Notes: a model not told the origin generated them from the letters alone. A stretch of DNA of 64,000 bases from Micromonospora sonchi (GCF_014646235.1 NZ_BMNB01000008.1:124001-188000); one strand, 5' to 3'; positions 26,828 through 35,626 are shown, counted from the first letter of the stretch. Numbers and translations: made by a program.

Positions 26828-27387
26828 GATCGGCGACCGTACCAAAGGGTGGTCTCGCCGTACCGGCGACTGCGCAGGCCAGTGATGCTCTCCACCCATT
26901 TGACGGGTCCGCCGCGACTGGAGCGTTCCACCACCACCGTCGCCTCGGGCGCCAGCCAGCCGCCGTCGACCAGCGCGGCGAGCATGGTGGTCACCGCGTC
27001 GTCCGACACCGTGTACGGCGGATCGGCGAAGACCACGTGGTACGGATCGCCGTCGGGCCCGGCGGCCAGGATCGTGGCGACCTTCCCGGTGACCAGCCGG
27101 GCCGCCGGCACCGCCCGCAGGGCTGCCAGGTTCTCCCGGATCACCCGGGCGGCACGCGGGTCGGACTCCACCAGCAGCACGTGCGCGGCCCCTCGGGACA
27201 GCGCCTCGAGGCCGACCGCGCCCGATCCGGCGTACAGGTCGGCGAAGCGCGCGCCGTCCAGGTCGATCTCCGCCTCGAGAGAGCTGAAGAGCGCCTCGCG
27301 CACCCGGTCGGAGGTCGGCCGGGTGGCGGCACCCGGGGGTGCGGTGATCCGCCGACCGCCGAGGCTGCCGGCGACGATCCGGGTCAC
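26824..27387 (-). CDS. rsmD: 16S rRNA (guanine-N2-)-methyltransferase RsmD
   Basis: A 187-residue SAM-dependent methyltransferase for G966 of 16S rRNA. Motifs are RIVAGSLGGRRI at the start, RPTSDRVREALFSSL, the SAM site FADLYAGSGAVGLEALSRGA and catalytic FADPPYTV. GTG 27387 fits the family start; the frame extends 48 codons upstream through a low-complexity repeat region (27388-27480) without similarity. It overlaps coaD by four bases. Confidence 0.94.
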   Translation of the reverse strand: MTRIVAGSLGGRRITAPPGAATRPTSDRVREALFSSLEAEIDLDGARFADLYAGSGAVGLEALSRGAAHVLLVESDPRAARVIRENLAALRAVPAARLVTGKVATILAAGPDGDPYHVVFADPPYTVSDDAVTTMLAALVDGGWLAPEATVVVERSSRGGPVKWVESITGLRSRRYGETTLWYGRRS

Positions 27388-27706
27388 CGGGCACCCCCGC
27401 CGACGCCTCGGCTCGCTTCGTTCGGCCCCGCGCACCGGAGTGGATGGCCCGCTCGCTGCCGCTCGCTCATGCCCCGACGCTACGCGATGCCCAGCCGGCC
27501 GCCGGACAACCGACGCACGACCACTCCGCAATCACGTGAAGACCTTACGTATATGAAAGATCACGGATTGACAACATCATCCTTAGGTTTCGCTGAAGGC
27601 TATGGCGCAACGGCGCGGATCGATAATCTCTGCCGGGTGTCGGACGCGATGTGTGGTTCTTCCCCCGCCCGACCTAATCCTCCGGTTTCCCCTGACAGGA
27701 GTAGAC
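27388..27706. promoter_or_regulatory. Control region between rsmD and the first LPxTG gene, with a duplicated promoter block
   Basis: 27388-27480 holds simple GAGCGAGCG/GAAGCGAGC-type repeats before rsmD. 27546-27640 is a block shared with 28882-28977 upstream of the second LPxTG gene: CGTATAT, then GATC.CG, AACATCATcCTTAgG and CGCtTGAAGGCT. TTGACA at 27569 and GATAAT at 27621 are promoter-like. AGGAG at 27698-27702 is the ribosome binding site of the LPxTG gene. Confidence 0.55.
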
Positions 27707-28711
27707 GTGAACCGTCTGAACTTCCGGCGTGTCGCGGCGGCTGCCGCCGGTGCGCTGATCGGCCTGGCTGGCGTCGCCGTCGTCGCCTCCCCGGCCAGCG
27801 CCCACCACCCCATCATCAAGGGAGTCGGCTGCAAGCTCACGGATGGCAGCAAGAAGATCACCTGGACCGTCTCGAACAGCGAGCGGGACCTGGAAGGCAA
27901 GATCACGCACGTCTCCACCGGGGTCCGCACTCCGGTCACCAACATCGCCGTCAAGGCCGTGCTGCCGAAGGCCGGCGAGGGATCGCTGGTCGGTGAGCAG
28001 ATCGTCCCGAGGAACGTCAGCGACCGGGACATCACGCTGGCCGTGACCGCCGAGTGGACGCGGCACCGCAAGGTGCACACGCGGAACGCGAAGGAGAGCG
28101 CGACGGTCATCGGCAACTGCCCGAAGCCGCCGAAGCCGACGCCGACGCCGAGCGAGGAGCCCACCGAGGAGCCCACGCCGTCGCCCACGCCGAGCGAGGA
28201 GCCCACCGAGGAGCCCACGCCGTCGCCCACGCCGAGCGAGGAGCCCACCGAGGAGCCCACGCCGAGCGAGGAGCCGACCGAGCCGGCGCCGTCGCCGAGC
28301 CCGACCGTGCCGAACGAGCCGGAGCCGGGTGAGCCGACCTTCGAGCTCATCGAGACCTGCGACGAGCTGACCTTCCAGATCAACAACCCGGCCGACGGTG
28401 TGGCCTTCCAGATCACGCTGACCTCGGAGAAGGGTGAGGTCAAGACGCTGGACGCCGTTCCGGGTCAGACCACCTCGGTCTCCTTCGACGCGTACGAGGG
28501 CCTGGTCGTCACCCCGAGCTTCGAGGACGAGAAGGGTGACCCGATCGCCTGGGAGCAGCCGGAGGACTGCGACAACGGCGGGGGCGGCGGCGGTCTGCCG
28601 GTCACCGGTGCCGCGACCGGCGGCATCATCGCCGGTGCGGTCGTGCTGCTGGCCGCAGGTGCAGCCCTGTTCGTGGTGACCCGCCGTCGGCGACTGCGCT
28701 TCACCGCCTGA
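27707..28711 (+). CDS. LPxTG-anchored secreted surface protein, paralogue A
   Basis: A 334-residue protein with a signal peptide cleaved after ASPASA (about residue 32), an N-terminal domain (HHPIIKGVGCKL ... NCPKPP), a Pro/Glu/Ser/Thr stalk with 14-residue repeats (about 145-205), a second domain (FELIETCDEL ... EDCDNG), a Gly run, LPVTG at 297-301, a hydrophobic helix and RRRRLRFTA. This is the sortase substrate layout, so it should be attached to the cell wall. GTG 27707 has AGGAG upstream. The paralogue at 29095 shares the N- and C-terminal parts and the upstream region. Function is unknown. Confidence 0.85.
   Translation: MNRLNFRRVAAAAAGALIGLAGVAVVASPASAHHPIIKGVGCKLTDGSKKITWTVSNSERDLEGKITHVSTGVRTPVTNIAVKAVLPKAGEGSLVGEQIVPRNVSDRDITLAVTAEWTRHRKVHTRNAKESATVIGNCPKPPKPTPTPSEEPTEEPTPSPTPSEEPTEEPTPSPTPSEEPTEEPTPSEEPTEPAPSPSPTVPNEPEPGEPTFELIETCDELTFQINNPADGVAFQITLTSEKGEVKTLDAVPGQTTSVSFDAYEGLVVTPSFEDEKGDPIAWEQPEDCDNGGGGGGLPVTGAATGGIIAGAVVLLAAGAALFVVTRRRRLRFTA
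28145..28281 (+). repeat. 42-bp in-frame tandem repeat in the LPxTG stalk
   Basis: Two complete 42-bp units (28145-28186, 28187-28228) and a truncated third encode the 14-residue unit TPSEEPTEEPTPSP; a shorter variant follows. Units are almost identical at DNA level, so copy number may vary between strains. Confidence 0.85.
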
Positions 28712-28734
28712 CCTGACCTGAACCGGTCCTGAAA

Positions 28735-28772
28735 CCGAGGGCGCGTCGACCACCCGGTCGGCGCGCCCTCGG
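28735..28772 (+). terminator. Terminator after LPxTG gene A
   Basis: Perfect 11-bp stem CCGAGGGCGCG / CGCGCCCTCGG, with an inner smaller hairpin in the loop, 23 bases after the stop codon. Confidence 0.65.
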
Positions 28773-28881
28773 CGCGTCTGTCCGAGGACTTTCCCGCCGC
28801 GCAAAGGCGGGCGGCACCGCGCACACCGCACGCGAGTGGCGCATAGTGGACAAGACACCCATGGCGCACTATCGGTGACGA

Positions 28882-29094
28882 TCCGTATATCAATGATCTC
28901 GCATCGATAACATCATTCTTAAGCCCGCCTGAAGGCTGTATCGACAGTCGCGATCTCGCTAAGGTCGGCCGGGTGCCGGCATATGCCGCCGGTTCAACGG
29001 CACGGTGGACATCCCCTTCTGGCGCGGCGAGCTTCGCCGGCGCCGTCCGTTGCCACCCACACCGAACAGACGCTTCTTCACCCCGGGAGTACGC
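28882..29094 (+). promoter_or_regulatory. Promoter/leader of LPxTG gene B, homologous to that of gene A
   Basis: 28882-28977 repeats the block at 27546-27640 (CGTATAT, GATC.CG, AACATCATtCTTAaG, CGCcTGAAGGCT, and a closing GGCCGGGTG). Conservation of non-coding sequence between the two paralogues implies shared regulation. The rest of the leader, to GGGAG at 29084, shows no other signal. Confidence 0.6.
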
Positions 29095-30597
29095 GTGATC
29101 CGACCCAAGCTGTCGCTGCGGCGACCGCTGGCTGTCCTGTCAGCCGCCCTCATCGGCATGACCGGAGCAGCGGCGATGGCCACTCCGGCCAGCGCTCACC
29201 ACACCACCATCACCGGCAAAGTCGTCTGCGACCAGCTGACCGGCGAGCGGGTGATCACGTGGAAGGTGGAAAACAGCGAGCTCAGGACGGCTGCCACCGT
29301 CACGAAGGTGACCGCCGAGCCGTCGACCCCGGTCAAGGTCCTCGTGGCCGGCGCCGACCCCGTCGACCTGCAGGGCTTCGCGATCGGCCGGGGCGGCTCC
29401 GTCGAGGCCGTCCAGCGGGTGCCGGGCGACACCTTGAACGCCAAGCTCACCGTCGAGGCCCGGTGGGACAACAACCGTACGCAGACCAACAGCGGCACCA
29501 TCAAGCTCGACCGTGACGCGCCGTGCGCCCCGGCACCGGAGTGCGTCGACGCCAGCCAGGCGAAGTACAGCCACACGTTCGACGGCGCGAACGGGAAGGC
29601 GACCGTCAAGCTGGAGGGCGACCTGCCGCTGTGCGGCGAGGAGAAGCAGTACTTCACCCTGGTGTCGTACTTCGCGCCGCGTCCGCAGTTCGCCACCCCG
29701 CAGTACGTCTACGGCGAGCCGGACAGCAACTACCTCGGCGGCACGCAGACCGAGATCGAGCTCAACGTCGGTGTGCCGGAGTGCCACACCCAGGTCGACC
29801 TGATCTGGGGCGGCCTGGACGAGATCATCGACCCGCTGGTCGAGGGCGGCCCGCTCTACGGCAACAAGAAGCTGGGCGAAAAGGGCGCGCCCGGCAACCG
29901 CTCGTCCGGCCCGCCCGGCTGGTACAACGGCGGCAGCAAGAACTGCACCACCCCGGCGTCCACCTTCGCCTCCTCCTGCGACGGCACCGTGACCGTCTCG
30001 CTGAGCAACGACGGTTCGATCTCGCGGTACCCGGTGGAGTTCGAGGTCCGGGGCGCCAACGGCTGGTCCAAGAAGGTCACCGTCGAGCCGGGCAAGGCCG
30101 ACAACGAGACCGTGGTGCCCGCCGAGAACGCCGGCAAGATCGAGGTGCTGGTCGACGGCAAGGTGATCGAGAACGGCACGTACACCTGGGAGCGCCCGGA
30201 GGACTGCCCGCTGCCGGCCGTGACCACCGACGCCGACTGCGACACCTTCACCCTGACCGCCACCAACCCGGAGGGGAACTCGCCGGTCAAGGTGGAGTTC
30301 ACCTACGGCGACCAGACCGAGACCCGTACCGTCGAGCCGGGCAAGTCGGAGACGGTCTCCTTCAAGGCCGGTGACGACGAGGCCGCCCTGGTCGTCCTGC
30401 CCGAGCTGGGCCTGGAGCTTGAGGTCGTCTACGCGCCCGAGGGCTGCGAGGGTGGCGGCGGCGGTGGCGAGGAGCCGGGCCTGCCGGTGACCGGTGCCGC
30501 AGCCGGTGGCATCGCCGCGGGCGCCGTCGCTCTGCTGGCGGTGGGCGCGGTGCTGTTCGTGATGGCGCGGCGTCGGCGGATCCACTTCACCGCCTGA
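29095..30597 (+). CDS. LPxTG-anchored secreted surface protein, paralogue B
   Basis: A 500-residue secreted protein: signal peptide ending ATPASA (about residue 34), then HHTTITGKVVCDQLTGERVI, several Cys-pair-containing beta-rich domains (CAPAPEC, CGEEKQY, PECHTQVDLIWGG), two shorter repeats of the DCDTFTLTATNP type, a Gly run, LPVTG at 463-467, a hydrophobic helix and RRRRIHFTA. GTG 29095 has GGGAG in front. The middle region (about 145-300, with WGGLDEIIDPLVEGGPLYG) is absent from paralogue A. Likely a wall-anchored surface or aerial-structure protein; ligand unknown. Confidence 0.85.
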   Translation: MIRPKLSLRRPLAVLSAALIGMTGAAAMATPASAHHTTITGKVVCDQLTGERVITWKVENSELRTAATVTKVTAEPSTPVKVLVAGADPVDLQGFAIGRGGSVEAVQRVPGDTLNAKLTVEARWDNNRTQTNSGTIKLDRDAPCAPAPECVDASQAKYSHTFDGANGKATVKLEGDLPLCGEEKQYFTLVSYFAPRPQFATPQYVYGEPDSNYLGGTQTEIELNVGVPECHTQVDLIWGGLDEIIDPLVEGGPLYGNKKLGEKGAPGNRSSGPPGWYNGGSKNCTTPASTFASSCDGTVTVSLSNDGSISRYPVEFEVRGANGWSKKVTVEPGKADNETVVPAENAGKIEVLVDGKVIENGTYTWERPEDCPLPAVTTDADCDTFTLTATNPEGNSPVKVEFTYGDQTETRTVEPGKSETVSFKAGDDEAALVVLPELGLELEVVYAPEGCEGGGGGGEEPGLPVTGAAAGGIAAGAVALLAVGAVLFVMARRRRIHFTA

Positions 30598-30619
30598 GCT
30601 GAGCTGAGCGAAGCGAAAC

Positions 30620-30673
30620 GTTAAGAAGGGGCCCTTTCTCTACCCAGGGCGTTAATAGGGGGCCCTTCCTTAC
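30620..30673 (+). repeat. 54-bp GGGGCCC palindromic repeat, copy 2
   Basis: Begins GTTAAGAAGGGGCCC and ends GGGGGCCCTTCCTTAC, same length as the other three copies. It lies just after the LPxTG gene B stop and before a convergent terminator hairpin. Confidence 0.85.
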
Positions 30674-30678
30674 ACCAA

Positions 30679-30716
30679 CTGAGGGGCGTGCCGACCACGG
30701 TCGGAACGCCCCTCAG
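30679..30716. terminator. Hairpin between LPxTG gene B and recG
   Basis: Perfect 11-bp outer stem CTGAGGGGCGT / ACGCCCCTCAG with an inner CCGACC-GGTCGG-like stem, overlapping the recG stop codon at 30713. It suits bidirectional termination of two convergent genes. Confidence 0.65.
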
Positions 30717-32911
30717 CCCTTTTCGAGGTACTCGGCGCGGTCGGCGTCGACCAGGGCCGCGACCGAGGCGGCCAGCGCCGGATGACGGGACAGGTCCGGA
30801 TCCTCCTCCACCAGGGCGATCGCCTCCGCCCGGGCATCCCGGATCAGGTCGGCGTCGCGCAGCAGCGACAGCAGCCGCAGGTGCGAACGGTGGCCGGACT
30901 GGGCGGCGCCCAGCACGTCGCCTTCCCGCCGTTGCTCCAGGTCGAGTTCGGCGAGCTTGAAGCCGTCGGTGGTGGACGCGACGGCGTCCAGCCGCTCCCG
31001 GGCGCTGCTGCCCTCGGTCGCCTCGGTCACCAGCAGGCAGAGCCCGGCGGCGCTGCCCCGGCCCACCCGGCCCCGCAGCTGATGCAGCTGGGAGACCCCG
31101 AAACGGTCGGCGTCCAGCACCACCATCATGGTCGCGTTGGGCACGTCCACGCCGACCTCGACCACCGTGGTGGCCACCAGCACGTCCAGCTCACCGCCGG
31201 CGAAGGAGCGCATCACCGCGTCCTTCTCGTCGGCGGGCAGCCGGCCGTGCAGGACGCCGATGCGCAGCCCGTGCAGCGGCCCCTCGGCCAGCAGCGGGGC
31301 GACCTCGGCCACCGCGAGCGGCGGTCGCCGCCCGGTGTCGTCGACCGCCGGCGGCTCCTCCTCGGCCCCGACCCCGCCGATGCGGGGGCAGACCACGTAC
31401 GCCTGGTGGCCGGCGGCGACCTCCTCGCGCAGCCGGCCCCAGGCCCGGTCGAGGAACGCCGGCTTCTCGGCGGCCGGCACCACGTGCGAGGCGATCGGCG
31501 ACCGGCCGCGCGGCAACTGGGACAGGGTGGAGATCTCCAGATCGCCGTAGACCGTCATGGCCACCGTGCGCGGGATCGGGGTGGCGGTCATCACCAGCAC
31601 GTGCGGCGGCTGGTCGGCCTTGGCGCGTAGCGCGTCGCGCTGCTCCACGCCGAAGCGGTGCTGCTCGTCGACCACCACCAGGCCGAGATCGGCGAAGTCG
31701 ACTCCCTCGTAGAGCAGGGCGTGGGTGCCGAGCACGATGCCGGCGGCACCGCTGGCGACCTCGGCCAACGCCCGCCGCCGGGCCGCCGCGCCGAGCGAGC
31801 CGGTGACCAACTCGACCCGGGTGGCGTGCTCGGCGGCGCCCAGCTCACCGGCCTGGGCGAGCGGGCCGAGCAGGTCGAGCATGCCCCGGTGGTGCTGGGC
31901 GGCCAGCACCTCCGTCGGGGCGAGCAGCGCGGCCTGCCCACCCGCGTCGACCACCTGGAGCATGGCCCGCAGCGCCACCACGGTCTTGCCCGACCCGACC
32001 TCGCCCTGCAACAGGCGGTGCATCGGATGGCCGGTGGCCAGGTCCGCCGCGATCTCGGTGCCCACGTCCCGCTGCCCACCGGTCAACTCGTACGGCAGTC
32101 GGGCATCGAACGCGTCCAGCAGGCCGCCCGCCCGTGGCGGCCGGGGCCGCGCCGGCCAGGCGGCGGCCTGGTGCTTGCGCCGGACCAGGGTCAGCTGCAC
32201 GGCGAACGCCTCGTCCCACTTCAACCGGCGGCGGGCCCGGTAGAGCTCCTCCCGGCTGGACGGACGATGGATCTCGCGCAGCGCGCCGCCGAGGCCGACC
32301 AGCTTCCGGCTGGCCCGCACCGTGGCGGGCAGTGGGTCCTCCGGCGGCGCCACGGTGTCCAGCACCACCCGTACGCACCGGGCGATCACCCAGGTCGGCA
32401 CGGCCGCGGCGGCCGGGTAGACCGGGATGAGCGCCCCGGCGAACTCCTCGATCTGCTCGCTGGCCGCAGCCTCGGTGTCGGTCTGGTCGCCGAGCAGGAC
32501 GTACTCCGGCCCGTTGAGCTGGCGCCTGCCCCGGAACTCGGTGACCTTGCCGGCGAACAGCCCCCACCGGCCGGGGCGCAGCTCCCGCTCCCGCCACGCC
32601 TGGTTGCCGAAGAAGGTCAGCGAGAGGGTGCCGCCGGAGTCGTCGCCGACGGTCACCTCCAGCAGGTTGCCCCGGCGCTGACGCATCGGGCGTACGGCGG
32701 TGCGCTGCACCTGGGCCAGCACGGTGACCTGCTCACCGACGTCGAGCGCGCGGATGTCGGTGTGTTCGCCGCGCTCGTCGTAGCGGCGCGGAAAGTGGTA
32801 GATCAGGTCACCCGCGGTGTGCAGGTCGAGGTGGCTGGCCAACGCCTTGGCGGTCTTCTCGCCGACCAGCTTCTTCAGCGGGGTGTCCACCGTGGACGTA
32901 TCAGAGGTCAT
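30713..32911 (-). CDS. recG: ATP-dependent DNA helicase RecG
   Basis: A 732-residue branch-migration helicase for stalled forks. It has an N-terminal wedge/OB domain (FPRRYDERGEHTDIRALDVGEQVTV region), Walker A LLQGEVGSGKT, LLAPTEVLAAQH, the DEQH-type Walker B LVVVDEQHRFG, MTATPIPRT, the second RecA domain with VLVATTVVEVGVDVPNAT and the TRG-type HQLRGRVGRG. ATG 32911 overlaps the upstream stop (ATGA). Confidence 0.96.
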   Translation of the reverse strand: MTSDTSTVDTPLKKLVGEKTAKALASHLDLHTAGDLIYHFPRRYDERGEHTDIRALDVGEQVTVLAQVQRTAVRPMRQRRGNLLEVTVGDDSGGTLSLTFFGNQAWRERELRPGRWGLFAGKVTEFRGRRQLNGPEYVLLGDQTDTEAAASEQIEEFAGALIPVYPAAAAVPTWVIARCVRVVLDTVAPPEDPLPATVRASRKLVGLGGALREIHRPSSREELYRARRRLKWDEAFAVQLTLVRRKHQAAAWPARPRPPRAGGLLDAFDARLPYELTGGQRDVGTEIAADLATGHPMHRLLQGEVGSGKTVVALRAMLQVVDAGGQAALLAPTEVLAAQHHRGMLDLLGPLAQAGELGAAEHATRVELVTGSLGAAARRRALAEVASGAAGIVLGTHALLYEGVDFADLGLVVVDEQHRFGVEQRDALRAKADQPPHVLVMTATPIPRTVAMTVYGDLEISTLSQLPRGRSPIASHVVPAAEKPAFLDRAWGRLREEVAAGHQAYVVCPRIGGVGAEEEPPAVDDTGRRPPLAVAEVAPLLAEGPLHGLRIGVLHGRLPADEKDAVMRSFAGGELDVLVATTVVEVGVDVPNATMMVVLDADRFGVSQLHQLRGRVGRGSAAGLCLLVTEATEGSSARERLDAVASTTDGFKLAELDLEQRREGDVLGAAQSGHRSHLRLLSLLRDADLIRDARAEAIALVEEDPDLSRHPALAASVAALVDADRAEYLEKG

Positions 32912-34515
32912 TCGACACCTACCAGCAATGGATAGCGCGGCTGTCCGCCCGGGTACGCCTGCACCTCGACAAAGGGCCAGCGGCGGGCGATGTGGGTCTG
33001 CACCGCGTCGGCCAGCCCGTCCGGCGCGTCGGCCCCGACGAGCAGCGTGACCAGCTCACCGCCGCCGCCGAGCATCCCGTCGACCAGGGTCACGCAGGTG
33101 TCCACCAGGTCGGTGCCGATCAGGTGCACCTCCCCCTCGACCAGGGCGAGCACGTCACCGGCGCGGCAGGGCCCGGCGACCGTGAGCGCCTCCCGGCCGG
33201 CGTGGCACACCTCGGCGTACCGGCAGGCGCCCGCGGCCTCGGCCATCGCGATCACGTCGTCGGAGAAGCGGCGACGTGGGTCGCGTACGGCGAGCGCGGC
33301 CAGCGCCTGCACCGGCGACCGGGTGGGCACCACGCTGACCCTCACCCCGAGCCGGTGCGCCTCCTCGGCGACCCGATTCGCCACCGCCTGCGCGTCAGGG
33401 TCGTTGGGCAGCACCACCACGCGGGCCGCGCCAGTGGCCCGTACCGCCTCCAGCAGCTCTCCGGTCGAGGGGTTGCCGGGCACCGCGAGCGCACCCTCGG
33501 CGGTGAAGAGTTCGGCGAGCCCGGAGCCGGCGGCCACCACCACGGCGGCCCGGCCGTCCTTGGCCGGGACCGGTGCCGCCTGGTCGGCGAAGCGGGTCAC
33601 CGAGATCTGGTGCGGCCGGCCGGCCACCACGCCGGCCTCGATCGCCGCGCCGACGTCGTTGACGTGCACGTGCACCTGCCAGGTGCCGACCGAGGCGCTG
33701 CCGTCGCCGACCACCACCAGGGAGTCGCCGAGCGCGGCCAGGGTGTCCTGCATCCGCCGGACGGCCTCGGGTACGGCGTCGAGCAGGAACTGCACCTCGT
33801 AGGCGTACTCCGGGGAGCCGGTCTCCCGGGCGGCGGTGACCGGCGGCGGAACCGTCCGGGCCGCCGGCGCCGGTCGCTCCGGGCTCTCCCCCGTGACCAC
33901 CTCGACCAGGGCGTCCAGCAGCAGGCACAGCCCCTGCCCACCGGCGTCGACCACCCCGGCGCGGGCCAGCGCCGGCAGCTGCTCGGGCGTGCGGGCCAGG
34001 GCCGTCGCCGCGGCGCCCGCCGCCACCCGGGCCACCGTCCGAAGCTCGTCGCTGCCGGCTCGCTCGGCCGCACCGGCCGCCGCGGCAACCACCGTGAGCA
34101 GCGTGCCTTCCACCGGCCGGGCGACTGCCGTGTACGCCGCGGTGGTCGCGTCGCGCAGCGCGGCGGCCAACTCCCGGCCCCGTACCGCCGGCACGGTGGC
34201 CAACGCGTCGGCGAAGCCCCGCAGGATCTGCGACAGGATGACGCCGGAGTTGCCGCGCGCGCCGAGCAGGGCACCCCGGGCCATCAGGCGCAGCGCGTGC
34301 CCGTGCGCGGTCGAGGCGCCGTCGGCGAGGGTGTCGAGATCCATCGCCAGGGCCTGCTGCGCCGAGGTGAGGGTGAGTACCAGGTTGGTGCCGGTGTCGC
34401 CATCGGGCACCGGGTAGACGTTGAGGTCGTCGATCTCACCCTGGTGCCGCTTGAGCGCGGCCAGGCCGCTGGCGCACCAGCGGCGCACAGCGGCGGCGTC
34501 GAGGGTGTCCAGCAC
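32908..34515 (-). CDS. DAK2-domain/FakA-like (YloV) kinase protein
   Basis: A 535-residue protein with an N-terminal DAK2 (dihydroxyacetone kinase L-type) domain: VYPVPDGDTGTNLVLTL, GARGNSGVILSQILRGFA and VVDAGGQGLCLLLDALV. The C-terminal half contains YEVQFLLDA and HVHVNDVGAAIEAG, as in FakA, the ATP-binding subunit of the fatty acid kinase that works with a DegV/FakB protein. No fakB is next to it. Pairing with recG is conserved in actinobacteria (Rv2973c-Rv2974c/2975c). GTG 34515 follows TAGG. Fatty-acid kinase function is inferred. Confidence 0.88.
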   Translation of the reverse strand: MLDTLDAAAVRRWCASGLAALKRHQGEIDDLNVYPVPDGDTGTNLVLTLTSAQQALAMDLDTLADGASTAHGHALRLMARGALLGARGNSGVILSQILRGFADALATVPAVRGRELAAALRDATTAAYTAVARPVEGTLLTVVAAAAGAAERAGSDELRTVARVAAGAAATALARTPEQLPALARAGVVDAGGQGLCLLLDALVEVVTGESPERPAPAARTVPPPVTAARETGSPEYAYEVQFLLDAVPEAVRRMQDTLAALGDSLVVVGDGSASVGTWQVHVHVNDVGAAIEAGVVAGRPHQISVTRFADQAAPVPAKDGRAAVVVAAGSGLAELFTAEGALAVPGNPSTGELLEAVRATGAARVVVLPNDPDAQAVANRVAEEAHRLGVRVSVVPTRSPVQALAALAVRDPRRRFSDDVIAMAEAAGACRYAEVCHAGREALTVAGPCRAGDVLALVEGEVHLIGTDLVDTCVTLVDGMLGGGGELVTLLVGADAPDGLADAVQTHIARRWPFVEVQAYPGGQPRYPLLVGVE

Positions 34516-34570
34516 GGTGGAAGCCTACTGGCGTACGCTGACCCCCGCCGGACCGCCGGGCGGCTGCGGT

Positions 34571-34624
34571 GAAAGGAAGGGCCCCCTATTAACGCCTAGT
34601 GCATAGGAGGGGCCCCTTCTTAAC
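34571..34624 (-). repeat. 54-bp GGGGCCC palindromic repeat, copy 3
   Basis: In minus orientation: GTTAAGAAGGGGCCC ... GGGGGCCCTTCCTTTC. It lies between the divergent DAK2-domain gene and rpmB, so here it is upstream of both genes rather than at a 3' end. Confidence 0.85.
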
Positions 34625-34782
34625 AGCCCGGCCGGGTGTGCCCCGGCGTACCCGCCAGCAGGTCGGGCGGGCGAGGGCCGAGCCCGGTTGGGCGGGTGGC
34701 TGCGGCATCGGGTAACCTGGCCAGGTTGCCCGGGCAGTGCCTGGCGGCGACCTCATGAACGTTTCAAACTCAGGAGTATCCC

Positions 34783-34974
34783 GTGGCTAGCGTGTGCGAC
34801 GTCTGTGGCAAGGGGCCGGGCTTCGGCCACAACGTGTCCCACTCGCACCGGCGGACCAACCGCCGCTGGAACCCGAACATCCAGTCGGTGCGCACCCCGG
34901 CCGGTGGCGGCACGACCAAGAAGCTGAAGGTCTGCACGTCCTGCATCAAGGCGGGCAAGGTGGCCCGCGCCTGA
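34783..34974 (+). CDS. rpmB: Ribosomal protein L28
   Basis: A 63-residue L28 starting [22 protein letters not shown], with zinc ligands CDVC (5-8) and CTSC (51-54). GTG 34783 follows AGGAGTATCCC. It stands alone between two 54-bp repeats. This is the zinc-binding form; many actinobacteria also encode a zinc-free paralogue elsewhere, not visible here. Confidence 0.95.
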   Translation: MASVCDVCGKGPGFGHNVSHSHRRTNRRWNPNIQSVRTPAGGGTTKKLKVCTSCIKAGKVARA

Positions 34975-35106
34975 CGCGGCAGCACCCGACACGCCACGAG
35001 CATCGATTGCCGGCGGGCCAGCAGGTCCGCCGGCATTGTCGTGTCCGCGTCCGGCCGCCGGCCGCCACGCGGCGCACCGGGGTCGGCACGCTCGCTCGCC
35101 GCGGAT

Positions 35107-35160
35107 GTTAAAAAGGGGCCCTTCCTATGCACGAGGCGTTAAAAAGGGGCCCTTCCTTTC
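35107..35160 (+). repeat. 54-bp GGGGCCC palindromic repeat, copy 4
   Basis: Begins GTTAAAAAGGGGCCC and ends GGGGCCCTTCCTTTC. Its last two bases belong to the stop codon of the GNAT gene, so the repeat abuts that gene's 3' end. Confidence 0.85.
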
Positions 35161-35626
35161 ACAAGGTGCGGCCGAAGGAGAGGCAGCCGGGGGCGTCGGC
35201 GTAGAAGCCGAAGTTGGGGATCCGCTCGTAGCCGGCCGCGGCGTACAACGCGATCGCCTCGGGCTGGCGGTCGCCGCACTCCAGGATGATCCGCTTGCGG
35301 CCGTGTTCCCGGGCCGAGCGTTCGATGGCGGCCAGCACCGTCCGGGCCACCCCGCGCCCCCGGGCCTGCGGTGCGGTGTACATCCGCTTCAGCTCGGCGG
35401 TGTCGCCCTCGTCACCGTGGCTGCGCCAGCCACCGCAGCCGACCGGCTGCCCGTCGAGCCGCGCGACCAGGAACACCCCGGCCGGCGGCACGAACTCGCT
35501 CGGGTCGACCGGGGTGTCGTCGCCGCTGCCGCCGTACCGGGCGCCCAGGTCAGCCAGGGCGGCGGTGATCAACCGCTGTGCCACCGGGGAGTCGAACGGC
35601 ACCTCGTGGATCTCGATCTCCTGCAC
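35159..35626 (-). CDS. GNAT family N-acetyltransferase
   Basis: A 155-residue acetyl-CoA-dependent acetyltransferase. The CoA-binding motif is MYTAPQARGRGVARTVLAAIE, preceded by VGCGGWRSHGDEGDTAELKR and followed by ALYAAAGYERIPNFG. The substrate is unknown. GTG 35626 starts 44 bases after thiL on the same strand. Its stop codon lies in the end of a 54-bp repeat. Confidence 0.88.
   Translation of the reverse strand: MQEIEIHEVPFDSPVAQRLITAALADLGARYGGSGDDTPVDPSEFVPPAGVFLVARLDGQPVGCGGWRSHGDEGDTAELKRMYTAPQARGRGVARTVLAAIERSAREHGRKRIILECGDRQPEAIALYAAAGYERIPNFGFYADAPGCLSFGRTL

Noticed and set aside
27583..28858. Minus-strand ORFs of 286 and 394 residues over LPxTG gene A
   Set aside because: They mirror the 42-bp repeats (GVGSSVGSSLG, RRGLLGGLLARRG runs) and lack any start signal.
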